Shown here one piece after another: positions 29,319-41,785 of a DNA stretch of 64,000 nucleotides (position 1 is its first letter; the number at the start of each line of letters is the position of its first letter). The translations under genes and the position numbers were made by a program. Source of the DNA: Ascaris suum (Eukaryota; Nematoda; Chromadorea; Rhabditida; Ascarididae); the NCBI GenBank assembly GCA_013433145.1, contig CM024187.1, positions 10,429,326 to 10,493,325 on the forward strand. The letters are read 5' to 3'. Under the pieces are notes generated by a model. It saw only the letters and a program-made list of their open reading frames with translations, had not been told where the DNA came from and made no database searches.

Positions 29319-32300
29319 ATGCGGTCACCAACGATGATATCGGCGTGTGTGATTACCACACTTGGTACGTTTGAATGTGGTGTCCACTGTTCGAGACTGC
29401 GAAATCCCTGCTTGGGCGAGGTGAGGCACTTGAGTGCATGAGCGGGTTGCGGTTGTCTCATGAAGGTTGATTGAAACAACCAATAGGGGTGCTGCTTGGT
29501 AAATATACATTCTTACTTCCCTTGTTCGTCTTGATGAGCAGAGCGTCTTGAGTTTTGTATTTCAAGTTGGCTTTTCACTAACAGTGAAGTGTAACTTACA
29601 AGTGAATGTTTTCAGTTGCATGGGCCGGCGCGTTGCATGTCAGTACGGCCGATGCTGAAAGAGGTAAACGTTAGACGACGATTTTTTAGTCTTAAGCAAG
29701 TTGTTTGCGTTAAGCACATCCATTCATATGTATTCTCGAGTGTACGCTTGATAAATTTCAAATAGTTAGGAAAGACGAAGAAATTGGGCCTTTGAACGCA
29801 TGAGATGGTCCTGAATGTTTGGATGCATCTAGGAGGGCGGAACTTTTAGTGCGCCTTTACTTCTGCACTGCTTTCAATTGACTTCCACATATCTCTTTCA
29901 GGGAAGTTATTTGCTGTGGCCCAAAGACACCGTAGCATATTTGTTTGACAAATGGTGACAAAAGCCTTGGTGTTTTAGCAAATTGCAGAATTCTTTACCT
30001 CATAAATCCAACAGTTCTGTCCCTAAATTCAATAGCGGAGAAATTCGACTTAAGAACATGTGTTTGTTGGTTATCTAGGCAGATATTGGCTCGCCGGAAT
30101 AGCTGTAATCGCAAATTGACGTGACTGTAATTAAGGCACGGGCTTCTGTGAACGGAGGAGTGATGGCACATTTACAGTTGGATGTATTTCTGAGTTTTTC
30201 GTGTGCTCGAGCTCCTTTGCATTCGTTATGTTCTGCCCAGATGGGCTCTTCTTTGACAAGAGTGCACAGAAGTGTTTGCCGAGGTATGTCCTAACAATAC
30301 ATTCTTTCTTCAACCTTCATCACCCAATGCTCCTCTTCGACCATATGTTTTCTTGCCCAGTTCAGGATACGCTTGTATGAGCCAAAATGCGACATTTGAT
30401 GGCAGCTTCGGAGTTTCCTTTTATGACCGTGAGATTGTGATATTTTATAGAAGTGCAAGGAATATGGTTCAGGGTTGGCTGATTGCTGATATGACTCCCT
30501 ATAACTTAAGGTGGTACGCTTCCGCATGCCGTGAGAGTGGCAACGCTCCACTGAAGATGGCACCTCTCGCAGCTGCTCTAGCATCTGTTTTACCCTCGGC
30601 GGAACCAGGTAAATATTTACCATGCATGTGTTCACTCTCTTATTTCGTCTTTCAAAGTTTGCATAATTTGAAGGAAATTCATGAGCACTGCTGGATGCAA
30701 TTCAGGGTGCTCCAATTTTGGACCAACTCATAATTGGCCACGACGTGATTCGTTTATTAAAATGGAGGAAATTTTTAAGTACATATTTTCTCGAAGAATA
30801 AGGGATGGCAGGTAGGAGGTGACCACCATGTGGACCAACTTCTGGCGTGCGGGTGGAAAAAATGCAGCCGGATTGTGTGGGCTTCAGTACTGGAGCAATT
30901 AATTGTGGTGGCTCCAGACAATTCGCAGATAGGTGTCCGTACTCACATTTTTGTGCGAATTCGTCAGGTAGCGTGACTGCGAATCGATGCAGTTAACTGT
31001 TTTTTTCTGCCCATGGAAGGCGGTTGAAAAAGCACGACTGATGCAGTGGTTATCTGCGTGCTGGTTGAACAGTGGGGCGCATGCTGCGTTGGTTGTTAGT
31101 AATGGTACGTACTATGAAGGTAACGTGCTTTTTTTTTGTCTTGCAGAAGAGAGTAGTTTTTGTGCGGGGCGACCCGATGGCAGGTATAACATTGGCTGCA
31201 CATCTGCGTACACTGCATGTATGAACAGACGGGCTATAGCTATGGAGTGTCCATCAAGCCTCGTTCTCGATCAGCCGAGTGGCGAGTGTTTAGATGAGGT
31301 TAGTGACCATGCCATCATGTTTCAAAGAGTGATAATTGTTTTACGCTGACTGCTCCACTGGGTGCTTCTGTTCTCATCATTCCTAGGGCTCGCTCACTTA
31401 CAAGAATCGGTCGATGCTGTAGTTGGATTGTTTCTGACAAGTACCGCTTTCCTCTTCCAAGTACGTCCGCCTCGTTGCTGTGTTCAGTGTTGCAAATTCG
31501 CTTCTTTCAAAAGTTTGTGATGTTTGCGACCTTTGTTGCACTTCATGACTCGACTTTTAAGCTTCGTTTCGTTGTCTTTCAGGTCTGCTGCATCGGCAGT
31601 ATGGCCGTGTTTCAGATGACGCGTTTTGTTAGAAAAAAGCGTAAGCGTTTTTACTGGTGGAAGCCGACTGCATTTGCTGCGCATGCAAAGATTATTATTG
31701 CAGTGTGAAGTTTGTAGGCCTATGTCTCTTCATGTGGCGGATCGACCACGACACAGACGCCAGTCGCTACAGTTGCTGCTGAATTCACTACGACGACGCC
31801 ACCGATGACCTCAGCAAATCCACGCATAAGGCTCGCAACTGTTCCTCTCCTTCCTGTCTCGAGTGAGCGACCATTTCTCGGATAAGAGATCAGATATCAA
31901 GCTGGTCACTTCCTTTATGCTATTATTGGCCTAACTGTCGAGGGTCCGAAGTAATGGGTCCTCACGGCTAAGAGCACCGCATCCAAGTGCGCCAGCTGCA
32001 TGTTAGTAAATCGCATTCTTATAGGCCTAGGTCTTTCCGGGCTGTACATGCCTGCTTTTGCTGAGCAAGTACGGCGCTTTTTTTCAGCAGTTTACTGGAT
32101 CGATTTCATTGCTGCAGACAGTTTGAATAATTGCCTTGCAAATTATGAAGTTCCGTTTAATGATTTGAAATTGTGATGTCAGCGTAACTGATGTTGGATT
32201 TAGCTCTCTGAGTTCCACGTCTTCTATTAAAAATTGCAGTCTTTCTTATTCATAGGGACAACGCATTTGTGTCATTCCTCTTTAGTGTTTGCGTCTGTGA

Positions 32301-35300
32301 TTATTTTAGCGGGGGCTTTCAGTGTTCTCTTGCAATGGTATTAGCGATGGCGTGTATTCCCACGGATGTTTTGGATCCGTCGCGGCTTGCATTGAAGGAC
32401 AAGCAGTCATCATTAAATGCCCTGATAATTTGAAGTACGACTCAAACTCGGGCTCTTGTTTATCTGAGGTATTTAACATTGCCGGTTTCACAAATATTCT
32501 CGACTGATGCCATATTTTGTCATTGAGGAAAGAAAAGCTAGTAGCTGATCGTCGTCAACATTTCTAATTTCTTCTGACTCTTGTACTTATTAGGGTGATC
32601 GGGCCGCCTTTTTACATTCTCGTTGAGCTTATTCTTCAAGGTCTGTGTCATTTTAACCTGCGTCACAGGTCTGTGTCGTGCCTGTGTCTGAGTGATCTGC
32701 TGCTTTTTACATTCTTCTACACTCTAGTGATGACATCCAAGTCATATATTTACATTTTCCACTACTTCGCTGTCTCATGTCTTGTCGTGTTTGTCTTTCT
32801 GTCTTCCTTTCAGGCTTACGTGGCCGAATGTGCTAACGCTTCAACTCGAGAGTCAGCAGTTTTGTTACCGCCAACAGAAGCGACTGTCATTGCTCTAGGC
32901 CTTGTAGAACCTTCGTTAACGGTTCGGCCAAGCGAGGTGCACCCATCGCCAACTGGTATATAAAAAGTGTATTCCTCCTCTCGCATTTTCCGCAAGTAAG
33001 CCTGGGTGGCGCGTGCAACCTCCTATTGGTGCCAAAGCGTATAGCGCAGTTTGGAGGAGAGGGCAGGACTGAGAGCGCACACAATTGCTCGCCGGGTTTG
33101 CGTTGAATCTGTTTCACCATCATATTAAGCGCTGGCGAAGATTTCGTATAGGTGTTTGCACTGTTTTCCAGAGCTTTTTTCTCGAAGTATGCGAGGAAAT
33201 CGAGATGTAATTTGGTATAATTTCATAGCCTTAACTCTCAGATCAACTAGATGTGCAATCCTTTGAGCAATGCGACAAATTCGGGCATGTGTTCTTCTCC
33301 CTAGACCGCGACGTAATTAAGGGTTTTCTAGCATACGCCAAATCAAATCAGCTGCGGTATCAATTTTGGCTTACACGTTTAGGGTCGAGGTTATGGGGAA
33401 CGAGTATCTCAGGGCTAAGATCAAAGAGTGGAAGACAAGAATGAATTCAGTAAGAACGAATTTGCTTCTGGGAGGTGTCTGACAATGTAGACTAATTTCC
33501 GTAATTGAAGCTTCTGCAACGTGAATGAAGTTTGGCGGTTCGTATATCTCTCCAAATTCGCTTCTTCAAAAATCGGCGAACTGTTGCAGGTGACGTTTGC
33601 GTGGTGGCTGATGGCATTTACGCACATAGGTGTTCCTCCGACTTTGTAATCTGCATCTCGCATGAACCTGTGTTCGCCAACTGCCCCGATTCCCTTGTTT
33701 TTGATTCTTCACGTCGTCAATGTGTCCCACGAGTACGTGATTTCTCATTCAGGCACTCTGTTGCTGAAGAAAATGCAAGGGAGCATCCCATTAAAAAAAT
33801 CTGAGACGCTGTAGATCTCCGTCCATCAACAAAAAGTTAAATTTGCTATTAGTAATCTGCAAGTTCATGAGTGAGGTGGCTCATCTCCGACGTGAAGGTA
33901 GTGAATCTAGGCAGAGTCTTGCAAACTGCAGCTTCTGAATAGGAGGGGAATCTCGTGTTCGAGATTCTTTGCATTTTTCACTGCCGGGGCTAGAGAAGCC
34001 GCCAGCACTAGAGGCGGTGATCTTCTCATTCAGTACGCATATAAGGTGGATTGAAGGTTGGTAAAAGCGTGAGCGCTGATTAAGTAATGCTGCATACATT
34101 TGTATGGAAGCATCTGCGCCCAGCTGCATGGGAAGTAAAATGACCTGAATTTAACTGCTTCGAAATATAGAAACGAGTTCCTTGTCGTGTTGAACTGTGT
34201 GTAGAGGGAGGGCTCGACGATAAATTTAGCCGAGAACGGAAGGGAGGACGAATACTGGAACGGTCATGTATCGCGAAGGAGATGTCAGAGAAGAGAAGCT
34301 TGAGCCCACTTCTAGCACTTCAGTTTTAAAGGTGATCGGACAGTCTGCAATTTTGAGAAGTGAAGAACAACTTTCTGAAAGCCTCACAAGGAGCTTGCTT
34401 CCTTCGTGACGTCTGGTGAATCTGTGCTTTCACTGCGACCATATTTTTATGACGAGTGGAGATAATATGCATATTTCTTCAACACGTTTCCGCATTAAAG
34501 AAACGAGCAGTATAGAGTTGCTGACATGAAGAGTTGTAAAGGGAACAAAACAAAGTCGCGGGCACGGGCTGTGGTTTCAGTAAGTGAATATTGTACCAGA
34601 ATAGGGAATAATGGAGGGCAAAATTTAACGCAATAAAAAAAATCTTGGAAAATGTGCGACAGCAAGAAACAATCCAAGTAAATTCTTCTTTGCATCTGCA
34701 GCAAGACGAAGGATGAAGACAGCTTGGATTCCCCGGTTCCTGTGGTAGGGTTACTCAAATTGTTTTTCTCACTGCTAGCCCAGTTTAGAAGGTTGGCTCT
34801 TGCGTCTGTTGTAATGCGCAAATCGTGATGAAAATGTCGTGTTTTTTGTAGTGCTCAGTGAACGTTTGTGCATGTGCGGTAGGCGGGGTGTCAGAGCAGG
34901 CTTATGGGGCTGCATATCCAACGCTCGCTGAACCGACAGCAGAAGCGATGACCGAAGGAACACTGCCCGTGGAAGCTGTCGCTTTAGATGCACCGACCAC
35001 CGAGTCGGCAACTGTTCCTACACAAGCGGGTTAGATCATTACTTGCGTTGCTTCCATTCTTTTCCGTGCTTAAGTTTGTGTTGGAAGCTTATTATTACGT
35101 CATGCATGTACATCACATCGCTGCACATTTGAGGTCGTCGAGTCGTTAGTGGATCAGCGCCCTCTAGCTCTGACTCTTCTATCTGATTCCATCTTTTCTA
35201 ACTTCCTCAAATGTTAAAACGGAAATCGTTAGCCGAGATGTTTAAGCGAGTCTCACGGTGATGGGAGGAAGGGAAACGAATTTGGAATACGAATAGATGC

Positions 35301-38300
35301 TCATAGTTTGCATCCGGGGGCCCATGCGAGAGTGATACAAGAGATTGCTTCAAAAAAGTTCAGCTAAACTAGGGATCCGGGAAAGATTTTCCAGTAGTTG
35401 TTCTGGAGCCTTTTTGGATTCCCAATGTTTCCTCATTCCTCTCCTTCCGTAGTAAAAATCCTGCGAGTGGAACTCTGTGGCAGTATTTTTCGAAGCATTG
35501 CGGTATAGCTGCAAAACAGTGCCTGTGGTTTTTTCCGTCGATGTTTGCACTAATTCAGGACGTGGTGGCTGCCTAGACCACTGTGCAACGAAAGTAGACG
35601 CGCATAAGTAATGAGTGCGTCACATATCGCCGTAACATGATGGTCGTAGCATATCTGATGGAGACGAGAACGAGGCGAGGAAAATATACAGCCGGATGTT
35701 TACGCCAAAAGAATTAGCTTTTCTACTTTGAAGGCAAGAACTGGGAGCACTGCTGAAGGCTCTACACTAGATTTGATATTAAAATACTTCTTGCTGCGAA
35801 CGGCCGATTGATGGCTGACTGTGTACAACAGGTGACGAACCGTTGCATTGCTTCAGATCCGTGCATTGGCCGAACTGACGGCATGTACTCTTTGGGGTGC
35901 TCGACACGTTTTGTCGGTTGTGTCGGTGAGCAGGCAATGTTTCTACGATGCCCTGAAAACTTGGTTTACGACGTAGACAAAAACCAATGCCTCGCGAGGG
36001 TATTAGTTTTGTCTCATTATTTCTCTTTGCATTGGAGGTGCTTTTTGATATGGAGTGGAATAATTCCAACGGAGTGCAGTGGTTATAAGAATAGCGGTAA
36101 TCCTGATCTCAGTCCCCATACCAACTTCGAAATAAGGTAACAGTGTGTGAGAAATCCGTCATTTTGATTTGAGAAGCACTGCTTGAATAAAGAAAAGAGT
36201 TTACTCCGCGCTTATTCAGTATTCCTTTCCCTATCTCAACCGTGGTGCCAAATGCACAGCTCATGCCATGCCCACAAAGTGATCGGATGCTAAGACCATA
36301 TGTGCTTCATGAAAGTGTTGGCTTTTTTCCAGCACGATGTGAAAGAATGTGGCTTAGAATCGACAACTACGCCAGTGTCGACGGTTGCGAACAATAGCCG
36401 TGGAAACACAACGGAATCGCAGGGTATGACTCCGTCGCCTGTTCTGTAAGCGGACGCGGAAAGTGCTTCTGTTTTTGAGCGGACTGATTGATGTGGATTG
36501 TGATCGAGAAGGGTTTGATTGAGTGTCAGGTATTTTTGGATCAGTTGCAGCAAATAATTCCTTGATCGCACAAACATTTCCTGCTGAGTGAACTGGCTTA
36601 CTCGATAAGCCGTCTCAAGAGGATTATGTCTTTGCAGTCTGCACAAATCGAACGGATGGCATGTATTCATTGGGGTGCTCAACTCGTTTTGTCGGATGTG
36701 TCGGCGGTCATGCGTGGTTCCTGCAATGTCCTCACAATATGACGTATGACAAAGAAACCAACAGATGCCTTGGGAGGGTGTGTGTTTTTCTCGATTATGA
36801 GTGGTTCTTTTGTTAGATACAAGATCGTATTCACCTGAGAGATCTTGCAAGTGGCGGTTGGGCTGACGAGACTTACTCTTCCATGCGCACTTCGAACTGT
36901 TGCAAGGAAATCGGTTAGAATGGGCAACACGGTGATGTGATAAAAAATAGTTGTAGTACAAGAGTCGTTTATGACGTCATCTGTGTTTAAATGGACATTC
37001 AGAGTGCAAACAAAAAGTGGCAAAAAGCATAAGGCCGAGGGGTTTATGAATATCGAGATGGCTCTTTACATTGACAGTGTACCTTCAATTAGCAATAACC
37101 GGACTACGTGAAATTATTTCGCGCAGGAATGCCAGTAGAAATTTCTCACTATATAATTCAAAAAAGTTACACTATGTAAATTTTGTTCTCTCAGTTAACA
37201 GTTCAAAGTGAAAGAAGTTTGGCCTGTCAAACTTTTAAGGGCATTGCAGTATTACGTAAGAGAGTGTGGGTTACAATCATCGCTGACGAAGGAGACGCCG
37301 ACAGTGGCTACGCCCACTGTTACGCAGGTGCCGACAGTGCCGAAAGGTCCGACGTTCGAGGCCCTGATGACACAAAGAGGTATGATTTCTTCATATGGGT
37401 AGAAGGAGGTGCTGCGCAATGTGCGAGCGCATGACGAATTTGACAAGCTGCAGGTGAAGAAATATGTTGCAGTCAGAATGTTGTTATTTCAGAGCTGGAT
37501 TTATCGCTCTGAGCTGAGTTGAGGAATTTGAGTGTTTACAGGTTTCTCTTGCGCTGACCGACCCGATGGCACTTACTCATTTGGATGCTCGGTGCTCGTT
37601 GCCGCTTGTGTTTATGGCGAAGCGCACTTCCTACGATGTCCCTCTCCTTTGAAATACGACGTAGAGACGGAACAGTGTCTCCTTGAGGTGTGCATTGCTC
37701 AGCTTGTAGTGTGATTGGCGCCATCATCCTCAAACAGTGGTAGATCTGAACATAATATCATCCATAAAAACGGCCGATTGAAATAAAGTGTTTTGTGGTT
37801 GCGCCCATAAGGTAATCGGTGGCGAATGCTACGGTGCTGATGGCTCTATTTATAATCTTTAAAGGGAGCAGTTGCGGAGAAAAACGACTAAACAACAACT
37901 GTATGCTTCTTGCTTTAGCGCAATTTGCCGGGTGTGGAAAGTAGGTGCATTCAAAATTCAAAAGCATTTGTTTTTTTGCAGCCGTATATAAGAGAGTGCG
38001 GGAAAACAACGACGACGACGGAGACGGCGGATGCGAACACCGTGGCGTCCGAAGCCGTTACAGTGGCCGAGGCTACTACTGCGATAACTTCTAAACCAGG
38101 TAAAGGCCTAATTGTGGTAGCTAACGCGGATTACAGCGTCGCCAATTCATGTGAATTCCGTCTTGTCCTGCACCCACCTTTGCTCCCCTGCAGACTAAAT
38201 AGTATGACGAGAAGCGCTAATGTTTAGGAAAGTAACCCACCTGCATGGGCAGGCGTGTGAAAGACGGGAGGTGGTTGTGGTGCTGTGAGCGCGCAATAAT

Positions 38301-38628
38301 ATCGACCTCGTTCTGATTTTGTGAACGTTGAACTTCTTTCAGCTGGGCCTTGTCGTCAACACAAGAATGGATTCGTGGCTATAGGATGCTCACCGAATTT
38401 CGTGGAGTGCGTTAATGGACGTCCAAATTATCGCTCTTGCAACCGGGGCCTCGTTTTCAACCCAAGTACCGAGACCTGCAACCCCAAGGTAGACCTCCTC
38501 ACGCACTTTGAAAAGGCGAAGAGATGATTTCTTTGTAGCGATATTATTCGAAATGATATTTTCAGAATCTCGTAAGGTCGTGTGGGAGATATCTCCACGT
38601 TGCAGAAGAAGTCAAAGAAGCGTACTGA
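29319..38628 (+). CDS. Secreted protein with eight type-2 chitin-binding (peritrophin-A) domains, 18 exons
   Basis: Likely binds chitin in an extracellular matrix such as eggshell or cuticle/pharyngeal lining (role inferred from the family). Exons: 29319-29364, 29616-29663, 30136-30283, 30511-30608, 31147-31298, 31718-31862, 32323-32468, 32814-32955, 33590-33732, 34852-35029, 35857-35999, 36333-36423, 36638-36777, 37250-37379, 37542-37687, 37982-38099, 38343-38488, 38566-38628, giving 740 aa. Exons 1-2 encode a signal peptide (about residues 1-27). Domain exons 3, 5, 7, 9, 11, 13, 15 and 17 each carry cysteines 1-5, mostly with DG-x-Y/F-x-x-GC and C-P-x-x-L. Each following exon supplies the sixth cysteine exactly eight residues after the fifth, then (except the last) a linker, mostly Thr/Pro/Ala/Val-rich and a likely O-glycosylation region. 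Phases agree throughout. The weakest sites are acceptors ending TTAAG before exons 3 and 4. I cannot say which C. elegans chitin-binding protein is the orthologue. Confidence 0.9.
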
Positions 38629-38725
38629 ATTCGGCTTATGTGTTGGTTATGCGGTGGCGAGGTGGTGTGATACACAGTTATAATTTGCTCCAGTGTGATA
38701 TGATTGCCGTTTCTAAATATTTTAT

Positions 38726-38731
38726 AATAAA
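38726..38731 (+). terminator. Polyadenylation signal of the chitin-binding gene
   Basis: AATAAA lies about 100 bp after the TGA stop at 38626-38628, in AT-rich sequence. Confidence 0.55.
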
Positions 38732-41700
38732 CTTTTAAAGGCTATTTATTTATGGACCGTGTAGGGGTCCAGTGCCTGCCTGTCATTATCTTGCTGACGT
38801 GAGTTGAGACATTTGAACGAGGCAATAAGAGGAGGGTAAACTGCGATGTGGAAATTAGGTCAGGTGCCAAGAGGTTATGGTGAATGGGTCAGTGAACCGA
38901 GACAGTGACCGAAAGGACGGTGATGTTGTGGAAGAAGTTTGAAAGCAACTGAGGTTTGGAGTTCACCTCGCGGCTCGTTCTGCTTACCTGCGCAATGCTT
39001 ATCGGAGTCTGGGGAGCGCTGTAAAGCTTTCACATAGTCCTGCAGTAGTGGTAAAACAGCTGAAAGCATGCGTTTGACGTTTATTGCCTGATAGCTCGTG
39101 AATTGTTCGACTAGAGGCAAACGTAGGCAAATATATGCGTGACTAGACAAGCCACCTGCTCCACTTTTCGGATGGCTCAGATGAGCCTTCGAGCTCACGA
39201 ACATACTTGCTCCTTCATCACACAGTACTAGCGTGGCCGAGGAAGGTTTCGCCATGACTCCGGAAATGACTGCATGCACTAATAGTTATTATACTGCTGA
39301 AAGCGAACTTCTTCGGCCAACATTGGCTGGCTTGTCACAGGTACTCTCGGCAGACAAGAGAAAGGTTGGAGCCCTAAGGTGAACAGGCTTCCTCGCTTGC
39401 TGGTGTGAGCATGCAAGAACGGCGTTGACAGGCTTCTGCGGTGGACGATGCTTTGGATGACTGCGAGTATGATCTACTTTCTATTTTGATGCGGTGCGGT
39501 TGCATTGTCGCGGATGGTTTGGTGTAAGAGGTGTGGGTGGGCCAGTGTGCAGCGAGCTGCTCAACTATGGCATATTCATACATTTATTAACATTGGAAAC
39601 GCTTGCAAAAAAATGTACAATCGGGCAAAGAGTGAGAAACTGAGCGAACGTAATTTAACTTCAAAGATTCCAAGTTGCAGGCAGTGTCTTTTGCAATCGA
39701 CAAAAAATATTGATGTCAAAGACCAACGGAGGAGGAGGGAGAGCTCCCAAGTGCCCATTTCAAATGAAGCGCCACCCTGTATCACAACGTTTCAGCGCCC
39801 GGTGATGCTGACAAAGTAGGTTGCTCTTTCCGGCATCGAGGTTCAACTGGTCTACGGCGATGTGGCAGAGGAGTAAACTGCGCCCATAAGACAACAACTC
39901 CGTTTCTTTAGCTCACGACTTTGGATCTAGGCGATGAAGTTATGTGGCTCGGTTGTCCTGGGTTCGAAAATATTCGACGCCTTATAGTGCGTTTTTACAC
40001 GCTCGTATCTCGACAGCACATCGTGGCAGCGTGTGCCTGCGCCTGGGTGCGTATTTGTAAACTTTGAAAAGGGTTGTAAGCGGTGAAAGTGCCCAGAAAT
40101 GTTTCCATGAGAGGAAAAATGAGCACGTTGTTCGGAGCGTCTTATTATCTATTAGAAACTTACTAAACTGGCTGAAATGATGTGTCGGACAGAAAAGCGC
40201 GTGCGGTATGGCGCCTAACGCCCACACTACTTCCCCTTTTTCTAAACAGCAGTCGTCCTCTTCGTCGCTATTCTGTCTGTTATATTCCAGTGAAGCAAGA
40301 CGTTTTTCAGCCGTCACGGCGCTTCAATACTCGGCGCCGTGATGACTGAAAAACTCCTGCTTTTTTCTTGAAATTCAGTGTGCTTGCAAGAGGGTGTCGA
40401 ACTCTTGCATGAATTATTCAAGCAGCCTTTGCAAGGGACGAAAGTGCCTTAAAATGGAAATCACCGAAACTCTTATGGAGTCCCGTCAAAACGTGCTATT
40501 TTCGGCAACCACTGAAATAGCTCTACCGGGCGGAGCAAATACGACCGCTAAATTTCACGCTTCACACAAAACAGCAAATCGCTCAAGGAAGCAAGGATAA
40601 AAGCTGGTGTAAGAATGGTTGTGACCAAAGATCGATGCACGAAGCAACTGGCTAAGAAAAACAGAAAAAAAATGCGTGCAACTGACCAATAACCTTCCAA
40701 ACAACCGTCTTACTACAAAGCATTCACGCCGCGCAAATTTTCTTGGAAGAAATTGCTCAAACAATGAATCCTCTCCTATACTTTTGAGAAGTTTCTATTC
40801 CACAGCGCTATAGTTGGGGCAATAGAGTATTTCCCTCGTGTGTTTGCCCCCTGAAGAGTTGTAGTTGTGCGTGCGCGTGCTCGAATATAATCTCTCTCAA
40901 ATGCGTCATAATCTTCTGGCACCATCGTTGAGATCTGCAGGGTGAAAGTTTTCTCAAGCAACTATTGTTGGCTTGTTGCCAATAGTGCCGGGTCCTTATC
41001 GGCTTCACAGAATGCGCCCGTTCTTGTTAAGAGGCACTTTTCAGTGTACTCGGACACAGAGTGTGTATACTCAGAATACCTGAAATGGAATGCTGTTCGC
41101 ATGCGTAGAAATAGTTTTTTTGTACTTAAACATTACTATGCGGATTCAGCGAGTTGTGTTCCTTCTGAACGAAAACTCTAACACGAATGGTGGGGCTGTC
41201 AATATTAAATGAAGATTATAGAAGAGTGCTAGTGAAAGCTTGATGACAGCATGAAGCAAATGACTGCGTTCTTATGACACAAGTCTCTGATAGAAAATAA
41301 ACAGGCGGAAGAAAATCCACTTAAAATAGCTCACTACGCGAGTACATAGCTTTTCCTGAGATGTTTGAGAAAGCAGCATTACAAAACATGCAGTTCTTTT
41401 TCTCTCAAGTTGCACCACATGAAAATGAGGCTGATGAAGAGTGCTGCTATTTTTGCGTTCCCTTTACAAATTCACCTTTGCCAGGTAATGCGTTTTCCCA
41501 AAAGCTATTAAATGTTCCGAGGGAGTTTCTGCCGGTCTGAGAATGAATTTTATCATTTTGCCATCTTGGGCAACACCGTCATTTCGAGATTGAAAATTTC
41601 GTATTATGAAGCTCATCAAAGAATGAAATGGAAGTCTTCTTTTGTGAACAGTAATTTCCACCCGTGGGTAGAAGGTTCCTTCTTGTGGAGCGTTTCCTGT

Positions 41701-41785
41701 TACTTACAAAAATAAACGTATTATCCACTGAATGGAAACTTTTGTCGACGAGAAAAAACGGTATCCAAGTTGAACCGTTTCACCC
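38732..41785. other. Intergenic spacer between convergent genes
   Basis: Three kilobases between the 3' ends of the chitin-binding (+) and phospholipase D (-) genes. A 134-codon minus-strand open frame (38875-39279) and smaller ones show no recognisable domain or good splice boundaries. No RNA gene was recognised. If the last phospholipase exon is spliced onward, a further exon would lie here. Confidence 0.45.

Noticed and set aside
31900..32000. Continuation of linker exon 6 past 31862
   Set aside because: The frame meets a stop soon after, while GTGAGC at 31863 gives the phase needed by the next domain exon.
36290..36961. Minus-strand open frame of 223 codons
   Set aside because: It is antisense to exons 12 and 13 of the chitin-binding gene, whose spliced reading frame and domain pattern are firm.
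38875..39279. Minus-strand open frame of 134 codons in the convergent intergenic region
   Set aside because: No recognised family, no matched splice sites and no neighbouring exons; kept only as part of the spacer description.
39895..39985. tRNA-like GGGTTCGAAA loop motif
   Set aside because: I could not form acceptor, D and anticodon stems around it, so the T-loop-like string is probably chance.
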